DNA of 64,000 nt from Bacillota bacterium (GTDB taxonomy: Bacteria > Bacillota > Clostridia > Lachnospirales > Lachnospiraceae): assembly GCA_023393095.1 (NCBI GenBank), contig JAEWMT010000044.1:44846-108845 (forward strand). Direction: 5' to 3'. Positions 1-9,528 of the stretch are shown here, piece after piece. Position numbers and translations under genes: made by a program. The notes under the pieces were generated by a model that did not search any database, was not told the origin of the DNA, and was given only the letters and a program-made list of their open reading frames with translations. Numbering within the stretch: position 1 is the first letter of the stretch; each line of letters starts with the position of its first letter.

Positions 1-539
1 AATATAATGAAAAACAGAGTACGTCCCTTCGAAGGGAGGATTTTGGATTTGTTTTTCAGCAGATACATTTGGTCAGCAATCTGTCATTATTTGAAAATGT
101 TGCAATCCCGGGATATCTCTTAAAAAAGAAAAAGCCGGAGGAAGTAAAGCAGCAGGCATTAGAATTATTGCAGAATATGAATTTAGATGATGCACGAAGG
201 AGACTTCCGTCCCAGGTGTCAGGCGGTGAACAACAGAGAGCAGCAATCGCGAGGGCAGTGATTAATAATCCACAAATCTTATTTGCAGATGAGCCGACAG
301 GCTCCTTAAACCGAAGAAATTCAAGTGATGTACTTGATCTGCTGACGAAGCTTCATGAGAATGGGCAGACCATACTGATGGTTACGCATGATATCCATAC
401 CGCTCTTCGGGCAGATAGGATCGTGTATTTGGGAGACGGAAGTATCCTGGGGGAACTTACGTTACCGCCTTATAACAAAGAAGATATTAAGAGTAGGGAA
501 ACACAGATTAGTTCCTGGCTCTCTTCGATGGAATGGTAG
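1..539 (+). CDS. ABC transporter ATP-binding protein (5' end outside window)
   Basis: C-terminal part of an ABC ATPase that would energise the FtsX-type permease encoded next. The reading frame is open from the left edge, so the start and Walker A are missing. Visible are a Q-loop (VFQQ), the signature SGGEQQRAAIARA, Walker B (ILFADEP) with the usual glutamate replaced by the P-T-G-S run of this subfamily, and the H-loop MVTHD. The sequence is typical of the MacB/LolD/BceA-like group. It ends 10 bases before the permease start, so the two are almost certainly co-translated. Substrate (lipoprotein, peptide or antibiotic sensing) cannot be told from this fragment. Confidence 0.92.
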   Translation, partial: YNEKQSTSLRREDFGFVFQQIHLVSNLSLFENVAIPGYLLKKKKPEEVKQQALELLQNMNLDDARRRLPSQVSGGEQQRAAIARAVINNPQILFADEPTGSLNRRNSSDVLDLLTKLHENGQTILMVTHDIHTALRADRIVYLGDGSILGELTLPPYNKEDIKSRETQISSWLSSMEW

Positions 540-549
540 GTGGATGCAT

Positions 550-2940
550 ATGGATATACTGACATTACTAAAAGCAAATATTCGTTATCGGAAAGGAAGC
601 TTTATCAGTGTACTGATTTTAACGTTTATCATATCGATATGCCTTACAACAATAATCAGTATGAATCATAATATTACTAAGCGTGCGAAGGATTCATTAA
701 ATGAGAATCATATAGGTGATCTGGTTACAATAATCTCGGATACAAAATGTACCAACGCCATGCTTCAGAAGGTGAAGGATAATCAGGAAATTGATCATAT
801 CAAAATAATAAAGTCAGTTACTCAGGAACTTGAAATTAACCGCCAAAAGCAGGGAAGCTCAACCTTCTTTATGCCCTATGATCAGGATAAGCAATCTTAT
901 AAAGTCTATAGTAAGGATGGACTTTCCTTTCAAAGAGAACCGGAGCAGCTACAACAGGGTGAAATATATGTTCCAATCAGTTTTATGAAATTATATAATT
1001 GTAAGATCGGAGATAAAGCACATCTTACAACCGGTAATACCCAAAAAACCTTTACGGTAAAAGGTTTCTTTGAAGAACCCTTTATTGGTACTGAGATTGC
1101 GGGAATTAAACTGGCATTTATGAATCAAAAGGATTTTAATTTCTTATATTCCAAACGAATGATTTCAAAAGAGGAACGTGATAAGAATACGGATGGCATC
1201 CTGGGATATTATTTAATTCATATATATAAAACAATAGACGGAACTCATACAATAAGTGAATTGAAAAGAGCGATTAATAGCTCCTCACATATCATTGATT
1301 TTTCCATGCTTGCTATCAGTAAAGAGGAGAGCAAATCATATACCCTTATATTTACACAGGTTATCAGCGGAATCATGTTGGTCTTCCTGATATTATTATT
1401 CCTGGTTGTTCTAATTGTGATCGGGCATAGCATCAGCACTGGAATAGAAGCCGATTATACTAATCTGGGTGTCCTCAAGGCAGTGGGATATGACAAAGGG
1501 ATGCTTCGATCGGTATTTATATTAGAATATTTGCTGGCAGAGGTAATAGGATCAGTGCTTGGCGTGATTGGAAGTTTTCCCGCAATATATTATCTGAAAG
1601 GTATATTTATCAGAATAACCGGACTTCTCAGTTCTTCAAAGCCGGCTTTAGGTGTCTGTTCACTGATTCTTGCAGTGATTTTGTTGATCAGTGTGCTGTT
1701 TGTTTTTATAAAGACAAAAGCAATTGTTAATGTCTCTCCCATTTGTGCAATTTCCGGCGGAAGGGATAGTGTATACTTTCACAGCAGAATGGAACTTCCG
1801 GTCGAAGGAAATGGGATGTTTCTCAGAATGGCGTTCAGACAGATTACCTCGAATTTGAAGCAGTATATCAGCTCGGCTGTAATCGTGGCTATATTAGCAT
1901 ATTTTCTGGTAACGATTACTTTATTAAGTACGGGAATGAACGAAGAGGCAATCGAAAATAGCTTTGGAGAGGTACATTATGATGTAGATGTTGGATTTTA
2001 TCCAAAGGAAGAGAAAAGCCGGGAAGAAGTTGCGAAGCTTCAGAAACAGGTAGAAAAAGATATTTCCGGTATTAGCGACATTAAAAAAACCTTTCGGCTT
2101 GGATCGAATTACTTTTCGGTAAACGGTGATGAATATCACGTAGGTATTTATGATGATCCCTCCCTGATAAAAAGTATTCTGAAGGGAAGAGCGCCCCTCT
2201 ATGACAATGAAATCGTGGTTACTGAAATAGTGGCGAAAGAATTGAGTGTAAAGCTGGGGGATACCGTTACGGTTGAATATGAAAATAAGAAAGATGATTA
2301 TATGATCAGTGGATATTATCAGTGTACCAGTGATATGGGCAAGACAATTGCCATATCATCGGAGGGAGCCAAGAAGATAATATCTGATTACCACCAGGAT
2401 TATGTGGAATATGTGCTAGCTAATCCGGATAAATCTACTGAGATAGTGCAGCAGCTGAATAAAAAATATGGGGATAAGATAGAAGCGAAGGATCCTAATT
2501 CCGGGAACGATTTTGGAGATACGATAACTGGTTCCATGAGCATTATGAATGTGTTTATTTATACGATTTCAATTCTATTTGCTTTTGTAGTAATTATTAT
2601 TGTATGCGGCAAGATATTCTTAAAGGAACGAACCGACTATGGAATTTATAAAGCATTGGGATTTACTTCAAACGTTTTGAGGCTCCAGTTTGCATTACGA
2701 TTTGCACTTGTTGCATTCATAGGCAGCCTGCTTGGCATTGGCTTAAATGCTTGTCTGAATAATGCTATGATGAGTGCACTTCTATATAATATTGGAATCA
2801 CCAGCTTTACAGCAGATTATAATCTTGCTAGTATACTCCTTCCGATTCTGGTATTAACGGCCTGCTTCTTTGTATTTGCTTATTTAACTTCACGTAAAAT
2901 AAAGAAGGTCGATACAAAGAATTTAATCAGCTCAAATTAG
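550..2940 (+). CDS. ABC transporter permease, two FtsX-like domains
   Basis: About 796 residues. A first membrane helix lies near residues 17-37, followed by a roughly 220-residue extracytoplasmic domain, helices near 265-297, 320-347 and 367-388, a fifth near 437-460, a second external domain, and three more helices in the last 130 residues. This is the duplicated FtsX/MacB-type layout of large Firmicute permeases working with the upstream ATPase. An ATG at 550 is chosen because AGGTGG ends 6 bases before it; the ATG at 544 sits directly on that site. The frame is open further upstream but overlaps the ATPase gene. The substrate is unknown; antimicrobial peptide export or sensing is only a guess. 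Confidence 0.9.
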   Translation: MDILTLLKANIRYRKGSFISVLILTFIISICLTTIISMNHNITKRAKDSLNENHIGDLVTIISDTKCTNAMLQKVKDNQEIDHIKIIKSVTQELEINRQKQGSSTFFMPYDQDKQSYKVYSKDGLSFQREPEQLQQGEIYVPISFMKLYNCKIGDKAHLTTGNTQKTFTVKGFFEEPFIGTEIAGIKLAFMNQKDFNFLYSKRMISKEERDKNTDGILGYYLIHIYKTIDGTHTISELKRAINSSSHIIDFSMLAISKEESKSYTLIFTQVISGIMLVFLILLFLVVLIVIGHSISTGIEADYTNLGVLKAVGYDKGMLRSVFILEYLLAEVIGSVLGVIGSFPAIYYLKGIFIRITGLLSSSKPALGVCSLILAVILLISVLFVFIKTKAIVNVSPICAISGGRDSVYFHSRMELPVEGNGMFLRMAFRQITSNLKQYISSAVIVAILAYFLVTITLLSTGMNEEAIENSFGEVHYDVDVGFYPKEEKSREEVAKLQKQVEKDISGISDIKKTFRLGSNYFSVNGDEYHVGIYDDPSLIKSILKGRAPLYDNEIVVTEIVAKELSVKLGDTVTVEYENKKDDYMISGYYQCTSDMGKTIAISSEGAKKIISDYHQDYVEYVLANPDKSTEIVQQLNKKYGDKIEAKDPNSGNDFGDTITGSMSIMNVFIYTISILFAFVVIIIVCGKIFLKERTDYGIYKALGFTSNVLRLQFALRFALVAFIGSLLGIGLNACLNNAMMSALLYNIGITSFTADYNLASILLPILVLTACFFVFAYLTSRKIKKVDTKNLISSN

Positions 2941-3094
2941 TGAAAGCTGATTAACCAAGCGGGTGCGCCATCTAAAGTGAGATCCGTTCGCTATAGGAGG
3001 CTGTCTAATTCCCACTAATAGTTTTCATTCTATTTGATGTTTGAGTAAGTCAACGTGAGAATTGACCTCCAATCCATGATAAATAATATTGAAA

Positions 3095-3137
3095 AAGGGA
3101 TTTCCTGCATATTGGTAATATATGAAGGAAATCCCTT
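3095..3137. terminator. Bidirectional intrinsic terminator
   Basis: A perfect 12-bp stem (AAGGGATTTCCT pairing with AGGAAATCCCTT) with a 19-nt loop lies between the convergent permease and HD-GYP genes. The T-run is clean on the minus strand (TTTTTC after the stem) and weaker on the plus strand, so it mainly ends the HD-GYP transcript. Confidence 0.8.
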
Positions 3138-3154
3138 AATATTTTAATTTAAAA

Positions 3155-4237
3155 TTATGCAAGGGAAGTGATTTGAAGTTCTCTTCTCTCGGTAAGATCA
3201 ATATATTGTTCTCCTGATTTTATAACGGGTCTTGATAGTTCCATCTTATTAATAAATATAATTTCTCCGGAAGTACCATTGTTTAAAATGACGGTACTAT
3301 GTATATAAGTCTGTGTAATACCCTCTAAGAAGGTCATAATAAATTTTGGATCATACTTGGAATAGCCTTCATTTTCAAATATGGTTACCACATCAAAAGG
3401 ACAAAGCGGGCCACGATATACTCTTGAACAGGTCATGGCGTCATATACATCAGCGATTGAAACCAGCTTCGCAAAGGAATCGATCTGTTCACTGTAGAAG
3501 CCATATGGATAACCGCTGCCGTCACATCTCTCATGATGCATTAAAGCAGCATGTTTAATGCGGGAATCTATCTGTTGGCTCTTCAAAAGATTATATCCTC
3601 TTAGGGGGTGAGTCTTCACGGTCAGGAACTCTTCATCTGTAAGCTTCGCAGGTTTTGTTATTATCTTAGACGGTATCATAAGTTTGCCGACATCATGAAG
3701 TAAACCACATAGGGTCAATATTTCCAAATCCTGATTTTCATATTTTAGCCATTTACCGATAACATTGCAAATCAATGCAACATTAAGACTGTGGACATAA
3801 GTTGTATCATCATACTGCCTCATACAATGAAGCATATTGAACAATTCGATATTATTATTAAATTGATGGAAAATCTCATTAGCTTCAGTCAGAAGCTTAT
3901 CTGTTTCGAGATCTTTTTCACCTTTTACAAAACTGTCAAGTGTAGTTTTGAAATTAAGAACAGCATTCTTATATGCCAGGTAAAAGCGTTGAAAGGCTTC
4001 ACTCTCTTTGACTCTATCATAATAAGTGGCAGTATCCTCTTTTAGTTGTACTGTTTCTTGTATCTGTTCGGAGTAAATTGAAAGCTCAATAACAGAATAG
4101 AATAATAATCTGGTGATAATCTTATCAGTCAGAGAAGTTTCTTTTGTAATGATAAGGTGGCCATCCTTGGTATATACATCTTCGGCAACTATCATTCCGG
4201 GAACTGCCTGGCTGGTTAATAACTTTATAATATTCAT
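3155..4237 (-). CDS. HD-GYP domain protein, probable cyclic-di-GMP phosphodiesterase
   Basis: About 360 residues. The C-terminal half carries HD-GYP hallmarks: HDVGK near residue 180, then HHERCDGSGYP near 232 and the downstream D-x-x-D-A-M helix. Known members hydrolyse c-di-GMP or related dinucleotides. The N-terminal 60 residues (PGMIVAEDVYTKDGHLII) are a small beta-rich domain common to this family, with a helical linker between. No membrane segment or receiver is visible. The start at 4237 follows GAAAGG at about 12 bases; an upstream ATG at 4273 lacks a ribosome site. A paralogue with the same architecture lies at 36228-37325 on the other strand. The direct target process is unknown. 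Confidence 0.88.
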   Translation of the reverse strand: MNIIKLLTSQAVPGMIVAEDVYTKDGHLIITKETSLTDKIITRLLFYSVIELSIYSEQIQETVQLKEDTATYYDRVKESEAFQRFYLAYKNAVLNFKTTLDSFVKGEKDLETDKLLTEANEIFHQFNNNIELFNMLHCMRQYDDTTYVHSLNVALICNVIGKWLKYENQDLEILTLCGLLHDVGKLMIPSKIITKPAKLTDEEFLTVKTHPLRGYNLLKSQQIDSRIKHAALMHHERCDGSGYPYGFYSEQIDSFAKLVSIADVYDAMTCSRVYRGPLCPFDVVTIFENEGYSKYDPKFIMTFLEGITQTYIHSTVILNNGTSGEIIFINKMELSRPVIKSGEQYIDLTERRELQITSLA

Positions 4238-4413
4238 ACAGTCACGCTGCCTTTCATGAATAAATCCAATCAACGATAAAATAAAGCCATGCTCAACTTT
4301 AATTAAAGTATATGGAAAATTTATCTGAAAGTCAATGACATTAAAGAGAAATATGTACTATTTTCACAAAATAAGTATAAAAATGTTGCTTTATATAAAT
4401 AATAAAAAACTAC

Positions 4414-4442
4414 TTGACGGATGCTGGATTTCGGTTTATTCT
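4414..4442 (+). promoter_or_regulatory. Promoter of the metK leader
   Basis: TTGACG and TATTCT are separated by 17 bases, placing transcription start about 30 bases before the S-box aptamer. Seen directly; use inferred. Confidence 0.65.
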
Positions 4443-4478
4443 ATTTTCATCAAGATAAAAAATAAAAATATTTAATTT

Positions 4479-4575
4479 CTCTTATTCAGAGTGACGGAGA
4501 GTAAAGGCTCTATGAAGTCACGGCAACCCCATAAATGGAAGGTGCCAACCTGAGCGAGTAATCGAACAATAAGAG
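4479..4575 (+). promoter_or_regulatory. SAM-I (S-box) riboswitch
   Basis: The P1 helix CTCTTATT/AATAAGAG encloses the S-box core: GACGGAGAG, CTATGAAGTCACGGCAACC, GGAAGGTGCCAACCTGAGCGAG. The T-G-A-A-G and GGCAACC blocks and the P3-P4 arrangement are diagnostic of SAM-I. SAM binding stabilises P1 and lets the following terminator form, lowering metK expression. It precedes the SAM synthetase gene, the expected target. Confidence 0.95.
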
Positions 4576-4595
4576 GATTTGATTTAACTGTTGTC

Positions 4596-4622
4596 AAGTC
4601 CGCTTTGCGGACTTATTTTTTT
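4596..4622 (+). terminator. metK leader: Riboswitch-controlled terminator
   Basis: AAGTCCGC-TTT-GCGGACTT followed by ATTTTTTTT directly after the S-box aptamer. This is the expression platform. Confidence 0.92.
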
Positions 4623-4628
4623 ACCAAT

Positions 4629-4841
4629 GAAAAGAAGTTATTATTCACAATTGACTAAGCTCTCGGGCATAGAACATCCCTCACACACTGGTTGAAAGAC
4701 ACAGCACCAGTTTTGTATGCCATTGGCATACAAGAGTGTTCGCCTATGGCATACAAAACTGATACCATGTCTTTCAAACAGTGCATTACAGGAGGTTCTA
4801 TGCCCGAGAGCTTAGTCGACTGTGAATAGTAACGAAAAGAA
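4629..4841. repeat. Long palindromic element A1 in the metK leader
   Basis: Arms 4637-4675 and 4795-4833 (39 nt each) are inverted repeats with three mismatches, two of which would be G-U pairs in RNA. An inner stem pairs TTGAAAGACA with TGTCTTTCAA and AGTTTTGTATGCCA with TGGCATACAAAACT. Between outer and inner stems lie conserved blocks TCCCTCACACACTGGTTG (4677-4694) and CAAACAGTGCATTACAGG (4775-4792). The same blocks occur in elements at 6087-6233 and 63312-63450. The 8-bp sequence GAAAAGAA borders both outer ends (4629-4636, 4834-4841) and may be a target duplication, though it is low in complexity. The element is transcribed as part of the metK leader, after the S-box terminator. Confidence 0.85.
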
Positions 4842-4879
4842 AAAATGATTTTACAATATTATAAAAATGGAGGTTACTT

Positions 4880-6070
4880 ATGCAGAAAAGATTATTTACA
4901 TCAGAATCAGTAACAGAGGGCCATCCGGATAAAATTTGTGATCAGATTTCTGATTCAGTCCTGGATGCTTTATTGGAGCAGGATCCTATGAGCAGGGTCG
5001 CTTGTGAGACAGCAATTACAACCGGTTTAGTTCTGGTTATGGGAGAGATTACGACAGAAGGTTATGTAGATATTCAGAAAATTGTAAGAGATACGATCAG
5101 AGAGATAGGATATGATAAATCCGAATATGGGTTTGATGCCAATACCTGTGGTGTTATCGTAGCATTGGACGAGCAGTCTAAGGATATTGCTCTTGGCGTT
5201 GATACGGCATTGGAGGTTAAGGAGCATCTTACGCAGGATGAAGAATTTGCGAAAATTGGAGCTGGTGACCAGGGTATGATGTTTGGCTATGCAACCAACG
5301 AGACGGAGGAGTATATGCCTTATCCGATTTCACTTGCACATAAGCTGACGAAGCAGCTGACCAAAGTCAGAAAGGAAAGAGTTTTAAATTACCTTCGCCC
5401 TGATGGAAAATCTCAGGTTACAGTGGAATATGATGATAATGGTAATCCGATTCATCTGAATGCTGTGGTACTTTCAACCCAGCATAGTGATGAGGTTACG
5501 ATGGAACAGCTACGAGGGGATATTAAGAAATATGTTCTGGATCCCGTATTGCCTCAGGCATTAGTAGATGACAGAACGAAATTCTTCATTAATCCGACCG
5601 GTCGCTTTGTTATCGGCGGACCGAATGGTGACAGTGGTTTAACTGGAAGAAAAATTATTGTGGACACCTACGGCGGATATGCAAGACATGGTGGCGGGGC
5701 ATTTTCTGGTAAGGATTGTACTAAGGTTGACCGTTCCGCATCCTATGCAGCACGTTATGTAGCTAAGAATCTAGTGGCAGCAGGTCTAGCAGATCGTCTT
5801 GAAATCCAGGTTTCCTATGCGATCGGTGTTGCTGAACCCACCTCAATCATGGTAGATACCTTCGGAACTGGAAAACTCTCCGAAGAAGAGCTTGTAGACA
5901 TCATCCGTAAGCATTTTGATCTTCGTCCTGCAGGTATCATTAAAATGCTGGAGCTGAGAAGACCGATTTATAAGCAGACAGCAGCTTATGGACACTTTGG
6001 AAGACTTGATCTTGAGCTTCCTTGGGAGAAGACCGATAAGGTTGAAATATTAAAAGGTTATTTAAAATAG
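4880..6070 (+). CDS. metK: S-adenosylmethionine synthetase
   Basis: 396 residues, the normal MetK length. The enzyme makes SAM from methionine and ATP in the cytoplasm. Visible signatures are GHPDKICDQ near the N-terminus (ATP and magnesium site), GAGDQGMMFGYA around residue 130, and the loop GGGAFSGKD near 275. The start follows GGAGG with good spacing. Control by the SAM-I riboswitch upstream is explicit. Related palindromes lie on both sides of the gene (4637-4833 and 6087-6233). Confidence 0.98.
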   Translation: MQKRLFTSESVTEGHPDKICDQISDSVLDALLEQDPMSRVACETAITTGLVLVMGEITTEGYVDIQKIVRDTIREIGYDKSEYGFDANTCGVIVALDEQSKDIALGVDTALEVKEHLTQDEEFAKIGAGDQGMMFGYATNETEEYMPYPISLAHKLTKQLTKVRKERVLNYLRPDGKSQVTVEYDDNGNPIHLNAVVLSTQHSDEVTMEQLRGDIKKYVLDPVLPQALVDDRTKFFINPTGRFVIGGPNGDSGLTGRKIIVDTYGGYARHGGGAFSGKDCTKVDRSASYAARYVAKNLVAAGLADRLEIQVSYAIGVAEPTSIMVDTFGTGKLSEEELVDIIRKHFDLRPAGIIKMLELRRPIYKQTAAYGHFGRLDLELPWEKTDKVEILKGYLK

Positions 6071-6086
6071 GATGTATAAATAGGGC

Positions 6087-6233
6087 GCTGTCGCATTTTA
6101 GATATATTTGATATAAAGGACTCAGCAAAATCCCCACACACACAAGTTGGAAGACACATTATCGATTTCCCAACAGTGCATTAAGGGGATTATGCTGAGT
6201 CCCTTATATTATCGAAAGATATTATGCGACAGC
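6087..6233. repeat. Long palindromic element A2 after metK
   Basis: Arms 6087-6135 and 6185-6233 (49 nt each) are imperfect inverted repeats beginning GCTGTCGCAT and ending ATGCGACAGC. An inner GTTGGAA/TTCCCAAC stem is bordered by core blocks TCCCCACACACACAAGTTG (6131-6149) and CCAACAGTGCATTAAGGGG (6170-6188), related to those of elements A1 and A3. The outer arm sequences are unlike those of A1 and A3. It sits between convergent metK and the DUF5131 gene and could also act as a terminator, although no strong T-run follows. Confidence 0.8.
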
Positions 6234-6275
6234 CTGTTACTACATAAATCAGTATTATAACACCTGAAATAGTTA

Positions 6276-6995
6276 TTAAACTGGATAAAAGTTGATTCCT
6301 GCCTTTCTTGCCTGAGCGCAAAGCTGTTGACGCTGAACTTTATAGGTGTTTCCATCCTTAAGAAAGATCGAGCCAAGCTGCCGGAATTCAAAACCTATAT
6401 TTTTATCAATACACTGCTGTCTGATGTCTAGCACCCAGTCATAATCAAGGGGTCTGACATTGCTTCCTGATTCCCCGCCAACGATGACACTTTCAATCGT
6501 TTCGTCCAGATATCTGGATAGATTGATTTTCTCCAGCATTGGTTGTATTGTAATCATTTTATGTCGGATCGGAAGTTGTTTGAATATAGTAAGTCGTTCA
6601 TCTGCCATTTCTTGATTTTCAATGGTGCAGCATACCGTAACATTTTCATAACCGTCTTTAAAGTCTTCGGGCAGGCTGATCGAGAACCGTTCAATTCGTT
6701 TGGTTAAAAACAAGAAATTAAGGTCACTTCGCGACTTTATCATATCCCACGCTTCTTTTCTCCAATCATCTGCCTCTTCAATCAGAAAATCACTGCTAAA
6801 GCATACAAATACCATTTGCCCGCTTTTTAATTTATAATTACCCTTTTTATCTTTATGGGCAGGCTTATAAAACTCATCGGTTTTATAAATAATATCAGTA
6901 TTGATTCCCTTTCTGGAATTTGCTCTGTGAATATAACAGTTTGCGCAGCCTTCACTTTTCTTATGACATCCCCGCCATGGATTCCATATTGCCAT
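6276..6995 (-). CDS. DUF5131 family protein (phage Gp37/Gp68-like)
   Basis: 239 residues, full length for the family. The N-terminus reads WNPWRGCHKKSEGCANCY, with cysteines spaced C-x6-C-x2-C as in this radical-SAM-like family, followed by FVCFSSDFL, LFLTKR and VIVGGESGSNVRPL blocks. The domain is widespread in phages and bacterial chromosomes; its reaction is not firmly established. AAGGAG lies 6 bases before the ATG. It stands alone, converging on metK and divergent from the histidine kinase. No phage genes surround it. Confidence 0.85.
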   Translation of the reverse strand: MAIWNPWRGCHKKSEGCANCYIHRANSRKGINTDIIYKTDEFYKPAHKDKKGNYKLKSGQMVFVCFSSDFLIEEADDWRKEAWDMIKSRSDLNFLFLTKRIERFSISLPEDFKDGYENVTVCCTIENQEMADERLTIFKQLPIRHKMITIQPMLEKINLSRYLDETIESVIVGGESGSNVRPLDYDWVLDIRQQCIDKNIGFEFRQLGSIFLKDGNTYKVQRQQLCAQARKAGINFYPV

Positions 6996-7246
6996 ACCTG
7001 TCTCCTTATTGAATTAGTTATAGATCTAGCATTTTTACTATTGTAAACCAGATATGGTAAAATGTACATATCAACTTATTTATTAAAGGAAGAGCCGGTC
7101 TTATAAAGGTATATGCAGGAAGAGTTCATGAAAACTTTAGAAATGTCATAGTTATTTTCTGTGCAAAACAGGAAATTACATGATATACTAAAGAAATCAT
7201 AAATGAGATTTGAAGACAGTAAGAATATTAAGGAGGAGTTAGTGAA

Positions 7247-8776
7247 TTGAAACTGAAGGACAGGCTGATAACAGCATTTTTTATCATGATAGCCATGCCC
7301 ATTCTTATGATTGCCATTACTGCAGGGACAATTATAAGTCTGCAAAACAACTCCATTCAAAAATCCTATGATGTTGAGGCGGATACAATTCAGGTTATCA
7401 TTAATCCGATTCAGGTATTGAACCGCTTGACTAGAGGAACTTATAATGAAATTAAGCTTATTGCATTAAAGTCCCCAGAAAAACTAGAGGATCAGAATTA
7501 TATCAAAAGATGGAATGCTGAGCTTGAAGATAAATACTCCTTTATTGCAGTACGAAAAGATGACGAATTTATATATGCAGGTAATAAGGAGAAGTTGAGT
7601 TTAATTATCGATAATCTTCAAAAGTTCGGAGATTATAATACGGATGTGGACGGGGGAACCTATATAGAAGGAAACAATCAAAGGCATCCATTTCTGGTAA
7701 AGGCACAGGATTTCTATTTTTCTGATGGCGGAGAGGGTTCTATTTTTGTTATTACTGATTTGAATACACTGTTTCCGCAGATTAAGGCTGTAATGATACA
7801 AAGTATCATATCCGTTCTTTTTATCCTTATGTTCATGGCTCTCATTCTTATGTTATGGATCTACCGCAGTATACTTAAGCCTTTGAATATATTACGAATA
7901 GGTATGAACCAGATCAAGGAAGGAGATCTTGACTATTCGGTAGAAACTGGAACAGGGGATGAGATTGGTCAGCTTTGTGAAGATTTTGAGGAAATGCGTA
8001 TCAGATTAAAGGAGCAGGTTGACAGCCGCCTCCAATATGAAGAGGATATTAAGGAGCTTATTAGTAATATTTCTCATGATTTGAAAACTCCGCTGACAGC
8101 AATTAAGGGCTACTCCGAAGGACTAATGGATGGGGTGGCAGATACTCCAGAAAAACAGGAAAAATATCTGAAAACCATTTTTACGAAAGCAAATGATATA
8201 TCAATTTTGGTGGATGAATTAGCATTTTATGCTAAGATAGATTGTAATACCGTTCCTTATAGCTTTAAGGAGATTAATTTAAGGAATTATTTTGAAGACT
8301 GTATTGATGAGCTTAGCCTGGATCTCGAGGTAAAGAATATAGAGTTATATTACGAAAATGAGATCGAACCATCCGTTGAGGTAATTGCGGATGCAGAACA
8401 GCTTAAGAGGGTTATTAATAATATTATAGGAAATGCCGTAAAATATATTGATAAGAAAAGAGGTATGATACAGATACACATTCATGATATCGGAAACTTT
8501 GTGCAGGTTGAGATTGAGGATAATGGAATAGGGATCCCCAAAGCAGATATTCCTTATATTTTTGAACGTTTTTACCGTGCAGATGCATCACGTAATTCAA
8601 GAAAGGGAGGCAGCGGTCTTGGGCTTGCAATATCTAAAAAAATTATCGAGGATCACTCCGGGAAAATATGGGCACAAAGTGAACTTGGCACCGGTACTAA
8701 AATAATATTTACCTTAAAAAAGAGTATAAAGAAACATACGGAAGATGGAAAAGTAAATTCAGGGAAGGAGCATTAA
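7247..8776 (+). CDS. Sensor histidine kinase with HAMP domain
   Basis: 509 residues from a TTG start, chosen because AGGAGGA ends 9 bases upstream and no ATG fits. Helix 1 lies near residues 10-31 and helix 2 near 185-206, enclosing a ~150-residue extracytoplasmic sensor. A HAMP domain follows, then the H-box SHDLKTPLT with the phospho-histidine at about 277, N-box NIIGNAVKY, G1 DNGIGIP and G2 GGSGLGLAISKKI. It phosphorylates the response regulator whose gene begins 2 bases after its stop codon. The stimulus is unknown. Confidence 0.95.
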   Translation: MKLKDRLITAFFIMIAMPILMIAITAGTIISLQNNSIQKSYDVEADTIQVIINPIQVLNRLTRGTYNEIKLIALKSPEKLEDQNYIKRWNAELEDKYSFIAVRKDDEFIYAGNKEKLSLIIDNLQKFGDYNTDVDGGTYIEGNNQRHPFLVKAQDFYFSDGGEGSIFVITDLNTLFPQIKAVMIQSIISVLFILMFMALILMLWIYRSILKPLNILRIGMNQIKEGDLDYSVETGTGDEIGQLCEDFEEMRIRLKEQVDSRLQYEEDIKELISNISHDLKTPLTAIKGYSEGLMDGVADTPEKQEKYLKTIFTKANDISILVDELAFYAKIDCNTVPYSFKEINLRNYFEDCIDELSLDLEVKNIELYYENEIEPSVEVIADAEQLKRVINNIIGNAVKYIDKKRGMIQIHIHDIGNFVQVEIEDNGIGIPKADIPYIFERFYRADASRNSRKGGSGLGLAISKKIIEDHSGKIWAQSELGTGTKIIFTLKKSIKKHTEDGKVNSGKEH

Positions 8777-8777
8777 G

Positions 8778-9467
8778 ATGAGCAGATTGTTGATTGTTGA
8801 GGATGAATTAGCTATTGCTGAGCTGGAAAAGGATTATTTGGAGCTAAGCGGATTTGAGGTTGAAGTGGAGACGACAGGCGATGTTGGAGCAAAGCGTGCA
8901 CTGGAAGAAGAATTTGACCTTATTATCCTTGACTTAATGCTTCCGAATATGGATGGCTTTGAAATATGCAAGAAGGTTCGAGAAGTAAAGAATATACCTG
9001 TTATCATGGTATCAGCTAAGAAGGATGATATTGATAAAATACGAGGTTTGGGGCTTGGTGCTGACGATTACATGACGAAACCCTTTAGCCCAAGTGAGCT
9101 GGTTGCAAGAGTAAAGGCACATCTGGCTAGATATGAACGTCTGATCGGTTCCGGTATCAAGGAAAATGAAATTTTAGAAATTAGGGGCTTAAAGATTGAT
9201 AAAACAGCCAGAAGAGTATTTTTAAATGGTGAAGAGAAGATATTTACGACGAAGGAGTTTGACCTTTTAGCATTTCTAGCACAAAACCCGAATCATGTAT
9301 ATACGAAGGATGAGCTATTCCGGGAAATATGGGACATGGAGTCGGTTGGAGATATCGCTACAGTTACGGTTCACATTAAGAAGATCCGGGAGAAGATCGA
9401 ATATAATACATCCAAACCACAGTACATTGAGACGATCTGGGGTGTAGGATACCGCTTCAAGGTCTGA
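8778..9467 (+). CDS. OmpR-family response regulator
   Basis: 229 residues. A receiver domain has the acidic cluster VEDE near the N-terminus, phospho-acceptor aspartate at about residue 52 (LIILDLMLPNMDGF) and the conserved lysine in MTKPF. The C-terminal winged-helix domain ends IETIWGVGYRF, as usual for OmpR/PhoB types. Cytoplasmic DNA-binding regulator, partner of the kinase encoded immediately upstream in the same operon. Target genes are not evident; the adjacent ArsR gene may belong to the same transcript. Confidence 0.96.
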   Translation: MSRLLIVEDELAIAELEKDYLELSGFEVEVETTGDVGAKRALEEEFDLIILDLMLPNMDGFEICKKVREVKNIPVIMVSAKKDDIDKIRGLGLGADDYMTKPFSPSELVARVKAHLARYERLIGSGIKENEILEIRGLKIDKTARRVFLNGEEKIFTTKEFDLLAFLAQNPNHVYTKDELFREIWDMESVGDIATVTVHIKKIREKIEYNTSKPQYIETIWGVGYRFKV

Positions 9468-9528
9468 TGTTATGATCAATGTGTTATATGATATAACCGA
9501 AGAAAATAAGTATCATGAGGTAGAGAAA

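Noticed and set aside
6087..6233. Element A2 as a simple terminator for metK
   Set aside because: The arms are far longer than a terminator needs, no T-run follows, and it carries the core blocks of the A1/A3 family.
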